Shown: positions 26,750-37,524 of the stretch, in pieces | How the letters are laid out: each line of letters starts with the position of its first letter | Position numbering within the stretch: the stretch's first letter is position 1 | NCBI GenBank assembly: GCA_023249225.1 | Contig: JAHFDA010000015.1 | Coordinates: 1-50,610, forward strand | From: a bacterium | GTDB lineage: Bacteria; Margulisbacteria; Marinamargulisbacteria; JAHFDA01 | Direction of reading: 5' to 3' | Length of the DNA: 50,610 bases | Translations under genes and position numbers: made by a program | Notes under the pieces: generated by a model | What the model was told of the DNA's origin: nothing | The model's database searches: none | What the model saw: only the letters and a program-made list of their open reading frames with translations

Positions 26750-27637
26750 TTACGATGAATTTTTCTTGCGCAGGTAATACAATGCTTCCTCATTAAGCCG
26801 TCGGTTACAAGCTAAAAGATCCGCCAGATAAGCCCCAAAAAAACATACCAGCGTCCATACACCCAAACCACTCCAAGTCATACAACACCAAAACAGCACA
26901 CACACCGGCAGCGAAACAAGATAAAGTCCCATAAAAAATTCCATGGGATGATAAATCAGTTGCACGCGGATAATGGTCGAGATGGATCGTAAAAGATAAA
27001 TGGGAATATTCTTAAAAAGCCGACTGGGACGTTCGACCGCGTTTACTTCAATCGGTACCGAAGTCACCGCCAGCCCCTTGACCCTGGCCTGCAACAAGGT
27101 TTCGAGCGTGTACGTAAAGCCCGAGAGAATGGTCAGGCGCAAAGCCGCCTCGCGCGAGTAGGCCCGAAAACCCGACGGTGCATCCGGCACATTGACACCC
27201 GAAAGCTTGCGCACCACCCATGATCCGGCCACTTGCAAAAGTTTTTTAAGTGGTGAAAATTGCTTGATGCGTGCAATGGGACGGGTGCCGATCACCATGT
27301 CAGCCTTGCCTGCGAGTATGGGCCGAATGAGATCGGCCATATATTTGGCCTGATACTGATTGTCTGCGTCGGTATGCACAATCACATCGGCCCCCATCTC
27401 AAGCGACAGGCGCAAGGCTGTGGCAAAAACCCGTGCCAAACCCTGGTGCTGCGGAAAAGAGTAGACCGAAGCCCCTGCAGCGCGCGCCACCTCGGCAGTT
27501 GCATCGGTACTGCCGTCATCCACCACCAAGACTTTGATCAAATCAATCCCAGAAAGTTGTTTGGGCAAATCCCTTAGGGTGGCAGGCAAAGTGGCCGCTT
27601 CATTAAGGGCGGGAATTTGAATCACAAGCGTGCTCAT
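26750..27637 (-). CDS. GT2 glycosyltransferase with C-terminal membrane segments
   Basis: The protein has 295 residues. The N-terminal GT-A domain has VIQIPALNEAATLPATLRDLP, VLVVDDGSTDAT and TDADNQY (89-95). It ends in two hydrophobic segments (FFMGLYLVSLPVCVLFWCCMTW and GVWTLVCFFGAYLADLLA). This is the pattern of DPM1/GtrB-like enzymes that glycosylate a lipid carrier or a nascent lipid-linked glycan. It differs from the neighbouring 24593 enzyme by the membrane tail. It converges with the ArnT-like gene, only two bases separating the stops. The start at 27637 has no strong ribosome site; TAGAAT lies 23 bases upstream. Confidence 0.88.
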   Translation of the reverse strand: MSTLVIQIPALNEAATLPATLRDLPKQLSGIDLIKVLVVDDGSTDATAEVARAAGASVYSFPQHQGLARVFATALRLSLEMGADVIVHTDADNQYQAKYMADLIRPILAGKADMVIGTRPIARIKQFSPLKKLLQVAGSWVVRKLSGVNVPDAPSGFRAYSREAALRLTILSGFTYTLETLLQARVKGLAVTSVPIEVNAVERPSRLFKNIPIYLLRSISTIIRVQLIYHPMEFFMGLYLVSLPVCVLFWCCMTWSGLGVWTLVCFFGAYLADLLACNRRLNEEALYYLRKKNSS

Positions 27638-27714
27638 GGTTTTTCTCGAGTTTTGTCATTATTCTACGGGATTTTTGCATACCCGTGTCATTTATTATTA
27701 CAATGATAGCGACC

Positions 27715-28284
27715 ATGCGTTTAGGATTCTTCCGCTTGTTGATTGTCACTGGGCTTGCGGGCTTGTTATGCCTGCTTGTAGAACCCGTCCCCGGACAAAC
27801 ATACGAATTTGATAACGTTGGCAAAATACGTAATAGTTTTGTAGACCGCCGCGAAAACGCCAAATGGGAAATTAAGCGCAAGGTGGGCACAAAAGTTTCG
27901 GTCGGCATTGAAAACTTGCCCAAGCTTTATGCCAATTCCCCAGACTGGCCCCTTAAAGAAGCAACATTTACTTTAATATTGAATATCTACGGCGAAAAAT
28001 ATACCTATGCTGTACCGCTTGATCCCGGCAGCTTGCAAGCCAGCATCCCCTCTAAAACACTGGTGGCATTGGTCAAATCAAAACAACCTAAAAATTGGAC
28101 TGGCTTTGACCGGCTGGCCAGAATCCAAGCCGATGTCGTGTATGAATCTGCGCAAAACCACGAACGCACCACTAAAACCTACTTCGCAGAATGGCTCTAC
28201 CAGGGTCAACCCATCAAGATCATTTCTTTGCCTTTTATTAAACTCTTCAATCCCTCGATCATTAAACTAATCGTGGTAGATTAA
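27715..28284 (+). CDS. Exported protein of unknown function
   Basis: The ATG at 27715 gives 189 residues and follows TACAAT by ten bases; an ATG at 27703 is part of that box, and a GTG at 27685 is further upstream. The N-terminus MRLGFFRLLIVTGLAGLLCLLVEPVPG is a Sec signal peptide. The mature part is basic, without cysteine or obvious catalytic motif (EFDNVGKIRNSFVDRRENAKWEIKRK, TFTLILNIYGEKYTYAVPLD, LIVVD at the end) and probably beta-rich. It ends six bases before the aldolase/dehydrogenase gene. I do not recognise the family. Confidence 0.7.
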   Translation: MRLGFFRLLIVTGLAGLLCLLVEPVPGQTYEFDNVGKIRNSFVDRRENAKWEIKRKVGTKVSVGIENLPKLYANSPDWPLKEATFTLILNIYGEKYTYAVPLDPGSLQASIPSKTLVALVKSKQPKNWTGFDRLARIQADVVYESAQNHERTTKTYFAEWLYQGQPIKIISLPFIKLFNPSIIKLIVVD

Positions 28285-28290
28285 TGTTGC

Positions 28291-30339
28291 ATGCGTAACC
28301 GCTGGTCTGATCACGAGGCTGCGCAATTCATCGAAAGGTATCGTGCCTTGCCCGAAACCCTGGCATTGCGTACCTATACCTCGCAATTGATCGGTTGCGA
28401 AGGCGCTCTGGTATTGCACGGCGGTGGAAACACTTCAGCCAAGGGCATTTATAAGAACCGCTTGGGTCACGACATCGATGTGCTTTGGATCAAAGGATCG
28501 GGTTGGGACTTGGCCACCATCGAACCCCAAGGACACCCCGCCGTCAAAATGCGTGATCTCGACGCGCTGCGTACCCTAGAAAAACTTGGCGACGAAGACA
28601 TGGTAAGTGTGCTGCGCGCTGCACTGGTAGAGCCCGACGCACCCACGCCTTCGATCGAAGCACTGGTACATGCCTTTATCCCGCACCGTTTCATCGACCA
28701 TACGCACGCCGATGCCGTCTTGTCGCTGGTCAACCAACCGGATGCTGAAAAAATCTGCCGCGCCATATATGGAAAACGCTTTGCGGTGATCCCGTGGATC
28801 ATGCCCGGCTTTGAGCTTTCAAAGGCTGCGCGCAAAGCACTAGAAGAAAATCCGGAGGCCGAGGGCTTGTTGCTTTTGCAGCATGGCATCTTTACGTTTG
28901 CCGACAGCGCCAAAGAAAGTTACACGCGCATGATCGCTGCTATTAGCGAGGCCGAAGCCTATATTGAGCGCAGCCCTGTGCAGCCCGTGGAGATCGACTT
29001 AAATCTTTCATGGGCCGTCAAACCCGAAAAAGTGCTTCCCAGGCTACGCGGGCTCCTGACTGACCTAAGTGATCCAAAACATCCCCGACCCCCCATATTG
29101 CACGTGCGCAGTTCAGAAACCATCCTGCGTTTTATCCACCACCCGCAGGTCAGCGCCTGGAGCCAAGTGGGTCCGGCCACGCCCGACCATGTGATCCGCA
29201 CCAAGCCCTTGCCCTTGCTGTTGCAAACTCCGTCACGTTTTGCTGCGCTTGATTCATGGCAAGACAGTGCCAAAGAACAAGTGGAGGCGTACATTGCGCA
29301 ATATCAACGTTATTTTGAAGATGAATGCAAGGCTTATGCTGCCCAAAAAACCATGTTGGATCCCTTTCCAAGGGTGGTGCTGGTGCCTGAACTTGGCATT
29401 GTGGCCGCCGCACAAAACGAACCCGCTGCCATGGTGGCTGCGGACATTTATGAACACAGCATCCAAATAATTAGCGACGCTTTTAAGGTGGGCGCTTACC
29501 AACCGCTCAACCTGCACCAGTTATTCGAAATGGAATATTGGTCGCTTGAGCAAGCCAAACTTAAAAAACAGGTCGAGAAAGCTTTTTCACGTCAGGTGGT
29601 GCTGGTCACGGGCGCCGGCAGCGGCATTGGTTTTGCCATCGCGCAGCGTTTTGCCCGCGAAGGTGCCCATCTGGTGCTGGTCGACATTGAAGAAGAACGC
29701 GTGCTGCTGGCGGCCGCCAAACTTAAAACACCTGCACTGGCTATGGTGGCAGATATCACCAAACCCGAAGATCTCCGCAAAGTGGTTCAAAACGCCGTGC
29801 TGCGCTTTGGCGGGCTGGATCTTTTGGTCAGCAATGCCGGAAAGGCCTATAGTGGCAAGCTGGTCGATTCGCGCGCCCAATTGCGTGAAAGCTTTGAAAT
29901 TAATTTCTTTGCCCATGCCGAACTGGCCTGCGCCGCCATTGAAATTATGGAAACACAAGGCTACGGAGGCTGTCTCTTGTTTAACGCTTCCAAATCTGCA
30001 ACGGCCCCCGGACCCGATTTTGGCCCCTACGCCATACCCAAGGCCGCCACGCTGGCGTTGATGCGACAACTTGCGCTGGATTACGCCAGCAGCGGCATCC
30101 GCAGCAACGCCGTTAACGCCGACCGTGTGCGCACCCAGCTTTTTGGCGAAGGCCTGCTGCAAGAACGTCTTAAAGCACGCGGACTTTCTGAAGATCAGTA
30201 CTTTAAAGGCAACCTGCTTAGGCAAGAAGTGTTGGCCGAAGATGTGGCCGAAGCCTTTTATCATCTGGCTTTGAGCTCCAAAACCACCGGCGCCGTGCTG
30301 CCGGTAGATGGCGGCAACATCGGCGCGGCACCCCGGTAA
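28291..30339 (+). CDS. Bifunctional class II aldolase / short-chain dehydrogenase
   Basis: The protein has 682 residues in two parts. Residues 1-420 are a class II (zinc) aldolase: LVLHGGGNTSAKG, IKGSGWDLATI, the His pair in IDHTHADAVL (137 and 139) and LLLQHGIFTFADSAKESY. Residues about 432-682 are a short-chain dehydrogenase: VLVTGAGSGIGFAIAQRFAREGA, LVSNAGKA and the Y-x-x-x-K of FGPYAIPKAAT near 580. This fusion is the rhamnulose-1-phosphate aldolase/lactaldehyde dehydrogenase type (YuxG/RhaD-like): it would cleave a sugar 1-phosphate and oxidise or reduce the aldehyde. No rhamnose isomerase, kinase or transporter gene lies nearby, so the true substrate is open. TAGATT lies eight bases before the ATG. 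Confidence 0.88.
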   Translation: MRNRWSDHEAAQFIERYRALPETLALRTYTSQLIGCEGALVLHGGGNTSAKGIYKNRLGHDIDVLWIKGSGWDLATIEPQGHPAVKMRDLDALRTLEKLGDEDMVSVLRAALVEPDAPTPSIEALVHAFIPHRFIDHTHADAVLSLVNQPDAEKICRAIYGKRFAVIPWIMPGFELSKAARKALEENPEAEGLLLLQHGIFTFADSAKESYTRMIAAISEAEAYIERSPVQPVEIDLNLSWAVKPEKVLPRLRGLLTDLSDPKHPRPPILHVRSSETILRFIHHPQVSAWSQVGPATPDHVIRTKPLPLLLQTPSRFAALDSWQDSAKEQVEAYIAQYQRYFEDECKAYAAQKTMLDPFPRVVLVPELGIVAAAQNEPAAMVAADIYEHSIQIISDAFKVGAYQPLNLHQLFEMEYWSLEQAKLKKQVEKAFSRQVVLVTGAGSGIGFAIAQRFAREGAHLVLVDIEEERVLLAAAKLKTPALAMVADITKPEDLRKVVQNAVLRFGGLDLLVSNAGKAYSGKLVDSRAQLRESFEINFFAHAELACAAIEIMETQGYGGCLLFNASKSATAPGPDFGPYAIPKAATLALMRQLALDYASSGIRSNAVNADRVRTQLFGEGLLQERLKARGLSEDQYFKGNLLRQEVLAEDVAEAFYHLALSSKTTGAVLPVDGGNIGAAPR

Positions 30340-30365
30340 ATTTTTTAATCTACCCGTAAAAAATT
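30339..30365 (+). terminator. AT-only inverted repeat after the aldolase gene, possible terminator
   Basis: AATTTTTTA (30339-30347) and TAAAAAATT (30357-30365) pair over nine AT base pairs around a nine-base loop. The stem has no G-C pairs, so termination strength is doubtful. Confidence 0.25.
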
Positions 30366-30386
30366 CATTGCAACCATACGTTCAAC

Positions 30387-31121
30387 ATGGCGAAAACCAG
30401 ACAGATGCTCCGTTGGCACCTTGTCGCCGTCCCAGAAGTTACTTCCCCCTGCCTATTATTCAATGCACGCATCCACACACTGAAACCCGGCGAAAAACTG
30501 AACCTTAAAGAAACACTTTCACTTGCCCAAGTCATGGCATTTGCCCGACAGGGCATCGACTACGAAGCCGAAATTTCGTTTGAAATCCACCAGCCCCAAA
30601 ATGTACACATCATCCGGGGAGACACAGACGGGGTTACGTTGTCGCGGTGGATCTGTTTCAAACGTAAGTATTGTGGTGGTACCGTTGCCAGTATCCATAA
30701 TCATCCGCGAACACAGAATGATCCACCCGGGCCTTCACCCTACGACCAGCGCCTCATTAAAAGAATGGAAGGCATTGGCCTGGTGCTGGGATCGGCTGGC
30801 CTGACGCTGTTTTACAAGAGCGGCATGCCTTGGTGGCGCTTGCTTGCGGCGACCAGCATTTTAATCCTAAGTTGCAGCGGACAGTTGCACAGCATGTTTC
30901 ACCTGGTACGCGGTACCGACCCGGTCTATTACCATGCCGCCCTGTATAGCTTTTATGCCATGTTTGTGGTGGCTTTTCCGTTACTGCTGTTTCCAAACTA
31001 TTGGGTCAGCCACGGATACACTTGGGAAGCGCTGGCCCAAAAATACCCGCCCGAAACACCTGTGGCAGACCTGGTTAAGGCGCTGATGGCAGAGCAGCGT
31101 CATAAAAAATTTATTTTCTAA
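30387..31121 (+). CDS. JAMM/RadC-like metalloprotein with membrane segments
   Basis: The protein has 244 residues. ASIHNHPRTQNDPPGPSPYDQRLIKRMEGIGLVL (102-135) matches the RadC/JAMM zinc site: His104, His106, Ser117 and Asp120, with Glu62 or Glu66 as candidate catalytic acid. Compared with RadC the loop between the second His and the Ser is three residues longer. The N-terminal half is beta-rich like an MPN fold. The C-terminus has two hydrophobic segments (about 149-170 and 182-203), so the domain is probably membrane-anchored. JAMM enzymes cut isopeptide or peptide bonds; RadC proteins have no proven activity. The partner is unknown. It converges on the next gene with two bases between stops. 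Confidence 0.7.
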   Translation: MAKTRQMLRWHLVAVPEVTSPCLLFNARIHTLKPGEKLNLKETLSLAQVMAFARQGIDYEAEISFEIHQPQNVHIIRGDTDGVTLSRWICFKRKYCGGTVASIHNHPRTQNDPPGPSPYDQRLIKRMEGIGLVLGSAGLTLFYKSGMPWWRLLAATSILILSCSGQLHSMFHLVRGTDPVYYHAALYSFYAMFVVAFPLLLFPNYWVSHGYTWEALAQKYPPETPVADLVKALMAEQRHKKFIF

Positions 31122-31123
31122 AA

Positions 31124-32464
31124 TTATTTTCCGGCGTTTATTTTTAAACTGTAGGCCCACTGCAAAAACCGGGTACCTACCCTAAAAGTTCCAAAGGCCA
31201 TGCAGATAAGGTCCGGAAACATTTGATATTGGATGTCGCGTGAACCCTGAAACAAATACTGAAAATATTGCCGACGACTCAAATCTTTTTCATGACAAAG
31301 TTCATCGATACCCGCGTTTATTTTTTCAAATATGTAGACATTGCGCAGCAGCGGCGTGCGCAGCAATCGCACTTGTATAGGCGTCAGAGTTTGGGTGGCC
31401 GCCTGTTTTAAAAAACGGTCCAGGCTAAAGTAGGCCCATTTGACGTTTTCAGGAATCTCATCGTCTCCCGGCCATTCGTTGTGCAAGGCTTTTTCGGTCA
31501 TCGCAATGACATAGTCGAGGTATTCGTCATAACGCGGCATAATCGCCGGCCCTTTGGTTTTGGCCCGCTGCGCGACAGCCGCATGCCCGCCACGCCGGTC
31601 GAAACACATGGCGTAATAATCCCCGATCCACTGGGCCCAGGGAGAGGCTTCCATAGGTTTTGCTGCGCGAACCTGCTTTAAGAAATTCTTTAAATCATAT
31701 AATCCATCGCGGCGGTAAACCACGTGAAGCAACTGGTACAAACGTTGCAATGCCTGGGGTTGATACGTATGTCGCAAACACGCCCCCAACGCTTTGGGAT
31801 CAGCCAACTCTTTAAATTTTTTGGTGACAATTCCGTTGGGGGTAAGCAAACCCGCTGTACGCAAATCGTTCCAGGTGGCGCGCCCCTGACCGGTGCGCTT
31901 GCGTAGCTGATGGAGGGTGACCTGCGCACGGATGGTTTTTAAAACCTGAAAATCATAAGTCATGGCACCCATGCTGGGTTCACCGTTGGGTCCCCGTTTT
32001 TGCGTATGGTGCACGTAGGCAAGATGCAGCAGCGATGTCCATTTTTTGGAACGCAGGCCCGAAAGCTGTTTAAGATGTTCGCCCAGGCCAATTTCACCCA
32101 CCAGGATCCAGGTACGTTTTCCGGGCTGCCCAAATTTGGCACCGGCATACTTAACGGTTTGATCATCTTCGTACGGAAAAAACACAAACGCCGCCATCCG
32201 TGCCGCTTCTACCGAGATCTGCGCCCAGTTGGGCATTTCAGATTGCTGAATCAAGCCCGCATCGATCAGCGGTTGAAAGCGCTCTTCGAGGTCTTCGGGC
32301 CGGATGACAGTGATGGCACCCCAAAAAGCATGCAGGATATTGTAAAGTGCACCTACGACCGGAATTTTGCGTATCGCACGGATGTAGGGCCGATGCTGAT
32401 CCCAACTGGGTGGCAGTATTTCCATTGGATCAGCAATGTGCTTGAATGCAACATAAGTCGGCAC
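31124..32464 (-). CDS. Unrecognised 446-residue cytosolic protein
   Basis: The GTG at 32464 is supported by TAGGAT six bases upstream; an ATG at 32425 is the alternative. There is no signal peptide; one moderately hydrophobic stretch lies near residues 30-52 (IRKIPVVGALYNILHAFWGAITV). The rest is mixed and helix-rich, with conserved-looking W-x-x-L, TYDFQVLKTIRAQVTLHQLRKRTGQGRATWNDLRTAGLLTPNGIV and YYAMCFDRRGGHAAVA. I find no catalytic motif and do not recognise the family. It stands alone between convergent (JAMM-like) and co-directional (acs) genes. Confidence 0.7.
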   Translation of the reverse strand: MPTYVAFKHIADPMEILPPSWDQHRPYIRAIRKIPVVGALYNILHAFWGAITVIRPEDLEERFQPLIDAGLIQQSEMPNWAQISVEAARMAAFVFFPYEDDQTVKYAGAKFGQPGKRTWILVGEIGLGEHLKQLSGLRSKKWTSLLHLAYVHHTQKRGPNGEPSMGAMTYDFQVLKTIRAQVTLHQLRKRTGQGRATWNDLRTAGLLTPNGIVTKKFKELADPKALGACLRHTYQPQALQRLYQLLHVVYRRDGLYDLKNFLKQVRAAKPMEASPWAQWIGDYYAMCFDRRGGHAAVAQRAKTKGPAIMPRYDEYLDYVIAMTEKALHNEWPGDDEIPENVKWAYFSLDRFLKQAATQTLTPIQVRLLRTPLLRNVYIFEKINAGIDELCHEKDLSRRQYFQYLFQGSRDIQYQMFPDLICMAFGTFRVGTRFLQWAYSLKINAGK

Positions 32465-32470
32465 CGTGCC

Positions 32471-32476
32471 ATCCTA
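32471..32476 (-). promoter_or_regulatory. -10 box TAGGAT, leaderless type
   Basis: TAGGAT, six bases (GGCACG), then the GTG at 32464. It supports the GTG as the true start. Confidence 0.5.
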
Positions 32477-32551
32477 TCGACAGTTTATGAGGCTTGAATT
32501 ATTGGTTTTTACAGATTTTTGACGTGGGTCAATCAGTAAACTTTACGGAAA

Positions 32552-34477
<1,926 letters not shown>

Positions 34478-34478
34478 C

Positions 34479-35324
34479 CTAATTAATCCCCCGCCGCTGG
34501 TGTTCAGCCCGGACTGCCTGTAATGCTTCACGGAACAAGACTGCAAAGAGAGGCTTTGAAATACGCGGAAAGAAAAAGTCTTCAAACTCGGTTTGGGCTT
34601 GTTGCATTTTGTAAGCGATTTTACGTTTTTGTTTTTCCTTGGGCACACCCGACACGTCCATCATATTGGCCAAGCGGTCGCAGAGCTTGGCCCAGATAGA
34701 AATTTCTGGCGCAGTAAAAGTCATGCGGTCATCCAACTTGGACGTAGTGCCCAGCATCATGTGCATCTGCAACAGCTCCACCGCACGGGCATAAGCACTT
34801 TCGGTACCACTGTGTCCGGGCGGCTTGGTAAGCACCTTCATGGCGCGGGACACCTGGACTCCGTAACGGCGCTGGATGTTTTTAAAAATCACCGCCAGCG
34901 GGCGATTATTTTTTGTGCCTGCATAAAAAAACGGATTTTCTTCGGGTATATCGTGAATGAGCAGCGTAATCACCGTGTCGCGAATACTGTTGGGAGACAG
35001 TCCGTTGACTGCGGTGCTCGCAGTTAAAAAAATCCAAGCGGCAAAAATAGGATGCACCGCATAAGGGGTTTTTTGGTTAATGCGCAGCTGCTGGTGATGG
35101 GCACTGATACAATCCTCTAGCGCCAGCATGACAGCGTGTTTTTGCCTGACCGTGAGCAAGGGATGCTGCTGTAAGGCCTGCCCAAACACGGCCCGCGCAG
35201 CATGCAAGGCTTCGGCGCCTTCTGTCGCATTCCACTGGTCACATAAATTAAATCCCTCGGAAACCAAATCCTTAACTTTTGAACTGACCGATTCGTGCCG
35301 TAGAGCAACACGCATAAACCACAT
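34479..35324 (-). CDS. HD-domain protein, RSH hydrolase-like
   Basis: The product has 281 residues from ATG 35324; ATG 35315 lies seven bases after TAATAT and may be the real start. The middle has an HD layout: TPYAVHPIFAAWIFL, LLIHDIPEENPFF (the HD pair), a long helix and KLCDRLANMMDVSG. The order H...HD...(x about 100)...D, with DRLANM, recalls the (p)ppGpp hydrolase domain of RelA/SpoT proteins, but no synthetase or regulatory domain is present and the classical ED pair is replaced by EE. It could hydrolyse (p)ppGpp or another nucleotide. It is directly followed by acs with one base between, suggesting one transcript. Confidence 0.7.
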   Translation of the reverse strand: MWFMRVALRHESVSSKVKDLVSEGFNLCDQWNATEGAEALHAARAVFGQALQQHPLLTVRQKHAVMLALEDCISAHHQQLRINQKTPYAVHPIFAAWIFLTASTAVNGLSPNSIRDTVITLLIHDIPEENPFFYAGTKNNRPLAVIFKNIQRRYGVQVSRAMKVLTKPPGHSGTESAYARAVELLQMHMMLGTTSKLDDRMTFTAPEISIWAKLCDRLANMMDVSGVPKEKQKRKIAYKMQQAQTEFEDFFFPRISKPLFAVLFREALQAVRAEHQRRGIN

Positions 35325-35398
35325 ATTAGTCGGTTTAGAAGTTATTTATCGTATTTGTTTTTTTAGCGAAATAGGCCTGCTCTTTTGCAAAGGTTACT

Positions 35399-36424
35399 AT
35401 GAAAGTATCCCCTATGGATCTCAATGAACTAAGCGACGATGCCCTGCTGGCGTTACGTTTTTGCGACCTGCCCCTGGATCTGCAGCATTCAGAAATACAG
35501 CCCCTCATTCATACCCTCTATGAAGAATTGAAAACGCGTAACATTGTTATACGGCCTCCGTGTTATTTTGCCGACGAGTGGTTTTCTCCGGAGGGCGAAC
35601 CCATTATTGCCGTGCCCTTTTATTTAGGTCACCCGCGCCTCAAGCGGCTGGAACAAAAATGGATGCATGAGGTCGAAGGCGGTAGCGCCGATTGGGCGCT
35701 AAAGTTGCTGCGCCACGAAACCGGGCACGCCATCATGCATGCCTACTGCCTCGAGCGTCGCAGCAAAACCAAAACTGTTTTTGGCAAGGCCCAAACCTAT
35801 AATCCGGACGCTTATACCTACCGCCTGTACAGCAAAAGTTATGTCCGACACCTCGACGATGGTTATGCCCAGAGCCACCCAGACGAGGATTTTGCCGAGA
35901 GCTTTGCGGTATGGCTCGATCCGCACAGCGACTGGAAGACACGTTACCGCAATTGGCCTGCCTTAAAGAAACTTTCCTATATCGATGAAGTCATACAGAG
36001 TATCGCCGGAAAAACTCCGCTACGCACCCAGGCTCATTTTCCGTACGCCTGTGCCAAATCTAAAAAACGCTTAAAAACCCATTACCAGCAAAAACACAAA
36101 CTGTACCAGGAAGACCTGCCCGACTTTTGGGACCGTGACCTGCAACGCCTGTTTGTGTCAAAACCAGATGGACCAGTCGGCACCAGGGCCTATCAGTTTT
36201 TACAGCAGCATCAAAAAAGCATTGTCCAATCGGTCTGCGCCTGGAGCCCCATGCCCAAGTACACCGCCGAAAAATTGCTGCGCGACCTTTTGCAGCGCGC
36301 GCGTGCGCTGAACCTTTACCTGCGCCGCCCCGAAACTGAAACCCAGCTTGAAATTGTGGCTTATCTAAGCGTGCTGATTTCGAACATGGCCCTGACTGGC
36401 CGCTACAAAGGGCACAGCCGGTGA
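35399..36424 (+). CDS. Putative zinc metallopeptidase
   Basis: The ATG at 35399 has AAAGG five bases upstream; 341 residues. The zinc motif HETGH is at residues 106-110 (LLRHETGHAIMHAY), and Glu167 in PDEDFAESFAVWLDP is the likely third ligand, the pattern of the putative zinc-binding metallopeptidase family that I know as Peptidase_Mx. There is no signal peptide, so it is cytosolic. It overlaps the next gene, an ATP-grasp ligase, by four bases (GTGA), so the two are made together. A cut-and-ligate role on peptides or peptidoglycan precursors is an inference from the pairing. Confidence 0.83.
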   Translation: MKVSPMDLNELSDDALLALRFCDLPLDLQHSEIQPLIHTLYEELKTRNIVIRPPCYFADEWFSPEGEPIIAVPFYLGHPRLKRLEQKWMHEVEGGSADWALKLLRHETGHAIMHAYCLERRSKTKTVFGKAQTYNPDAYTYRLYSKSYVRHLDDGYAQSHPDEDFAESFAVWLDPHSDWKTRYRNWPALKKLSYIDEVIQSIAGKTPLRTQAHFPYACAKSKKRLKTHYQQKHKLYQEDLPDFWDRDLQRLFVSKPDGPVGTRAYQFLQQHQKSIVQSVCAWSPMPKYTAEKLLRDLLQRARALNLYLRRPETETQLEIVAYLSVLISNMALTGRYKGHSR

Positions 36425-37443
36425 AAAAACTACGTGTTGTGCTGCTTTTTGAGCTCGAATCAAACCCGCCCAAAGACCAGCAATACGATGAACTGTTTAA
36501 AAAAGAAGATGTTTATTTTAAAACCGAAGTTGAAATTACCGCTGCCTTAAAAACCCTTGGACATGAAGTCATTCCCTTTGGGATATACAACGACATCGAG
36601 GAACTGGTGCAGTTCATCAAGCTTCAAAAACCCGACATCGTATTTAATTTAACGGAACACTTTAACAAGATCCACAGTTATGACCGCAATATTGCCGGGC
36701 TTTTAGAGCTTTTAGGCGTATCTTACACCGGCTGCGGACCGGTCAGCCTGGCAAACTGCCGCAATAAGGCCATCGTCAAAAAGCTGCTGTCCTTTCACCG
36801 CATCAAGAACCCGGCCTTTGCCACTTATCCGCGCGGTGAACGGGTGTCTTTTAAAAAAGATTTGCGCTTTCCGGTGATCATCAAACCCCTGACTTTGGAT
36901 AGCTCCTATGGCATCTCCAAGGCCTCGCTGGTCGCAAATGAAAAGGAGTTTGTGGAACGCATTGCCTTTATCCATGAACACTTTGAGCAGGACGCGCTGG
37001 CCGAAAATTTTGTGGATGGCCGCGAATTATTTGTCAGCCTGCTGGGCGAAAAAAAACTAAAGATATTTCCGATCCGCGAAACCATTTATCCCAGCAACGG
37101 TGACGACCCGCACGCCTTTCTTACCTTTCGCGCCAAATGGGACGAAGCCTACCAGTCTAAAAAAGGGATCGAGTTTGTCTTTGCCAAAAATCTTGACCCC
37201 AAAACCGCCGCACGCATCCAAGATACCTGCAAGCGCATCTTTCGCCTGTTGCAGCTACGCGGCTATGCCCGCATAGACCTGCGCCTGACTCCCGAAAATG
37301 AAATCTTTATCATCGAAGTCAACCCCAACCCGGCCCTTGGAAAAGAGGATGAGTTTGCGCAGTCGCTGATGAAGGGCGGTTTGTCTTATGAGGAGCTTAT
37401 CCAAAAAATATTAAACCTGGGTCTGCAGGAGCTGCGGGGGTGA
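36421..37443 (+). CDS. ATP-grasp ligase, D-Ala-D-Ala ligase-like
   Basis: The GTG at 36421 overlaps the preceding stop; AAAGGG lies about nine bases upstream. The 340 residues follow Ddl order: N-terminal Rossmann-like domain (RVVLLFELES, VIPFGIYNDIEELVQFIKLQKPDIVFNLTEHF), GVSYTGCGPVSLANCRNKAIVKKLL, the ATP-binding lysine in FPVIIKPLTLDSSYGI, and the metal-binding E-x-N in FIIEVNPNPAL. The typical Ddl substrate loop is not clearly conserved, so it is more likely a dedicated amino-acid or peptide ligase than the housekeeping enzyme. It pairs with the metallopeptidase gene. No terminator is visible in the 80 bases to the next (convergent) gene. Confidence 0.85.
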   Translation: MKKLRVVLLFELESNPPKDQQYDELFKKEDVYFKTEVEITAALKTLGHEVIPFGIYNDIEELVQFIKLQKPDIVFNLTEHFNKIHSYDRNIAGLLELLGVSYTGCGPVSLANCRNKAIVKKLLSFHRIKNPAFATYPRGERVSFKKDLRFPVIIKPLTLDSSYGISKASLVANEKEFVERIAFIHEHFEQDALAENFVDGRELFVSLLGEKKLKIFPIRETIYPSNGDDPHAFLTFRAKWDEAYQSKKGIEFVFAKNLDPKTAARIQDTCKRIFRLLQLRGYARIDLRLTPENEIFIIEVNPNPALGKEDEFAQSLMKGGLSYEELIQKILNLGLQELRG

Positions 37444-37524
37444 TCCTTGACCCGTTTTGCCGACCACTTGCTCTAACCCGGATTATGCACTCATATGAAG
37501 CGGACACCTACACACGGGAGCCCG

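Noticed and set aside
29587-30264. 225-residue minus-strand ORF in the dehydrogenase domain
   Set aside because: It is antisense to a well-matched short-chain dehydrogenase domain.
34478-34648. 57-codon N-terminal extension of acetyl-CoA synthetase
   Set aside because: It overlaps the end of the HD gene, is not signal-like or family-like, and the family N-terminus starts at the GTG at 34477.
36421-37443. Housekeeping D-Ala-D-Ala ligase (ddl)
   Set aside because: ATP-grasp order fits, but the usual substrate-loop residues are not clear, and the coupling with a metallopeptidase points to a dedicated role; I kept a general ligase call.
37444-37524. Terminator between the ATP-grasp ligase and the kinase-like gene
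   Set aside because: Only an interrupted AGCGG/CCGCT pairing is visible, without a T-run on either strand.
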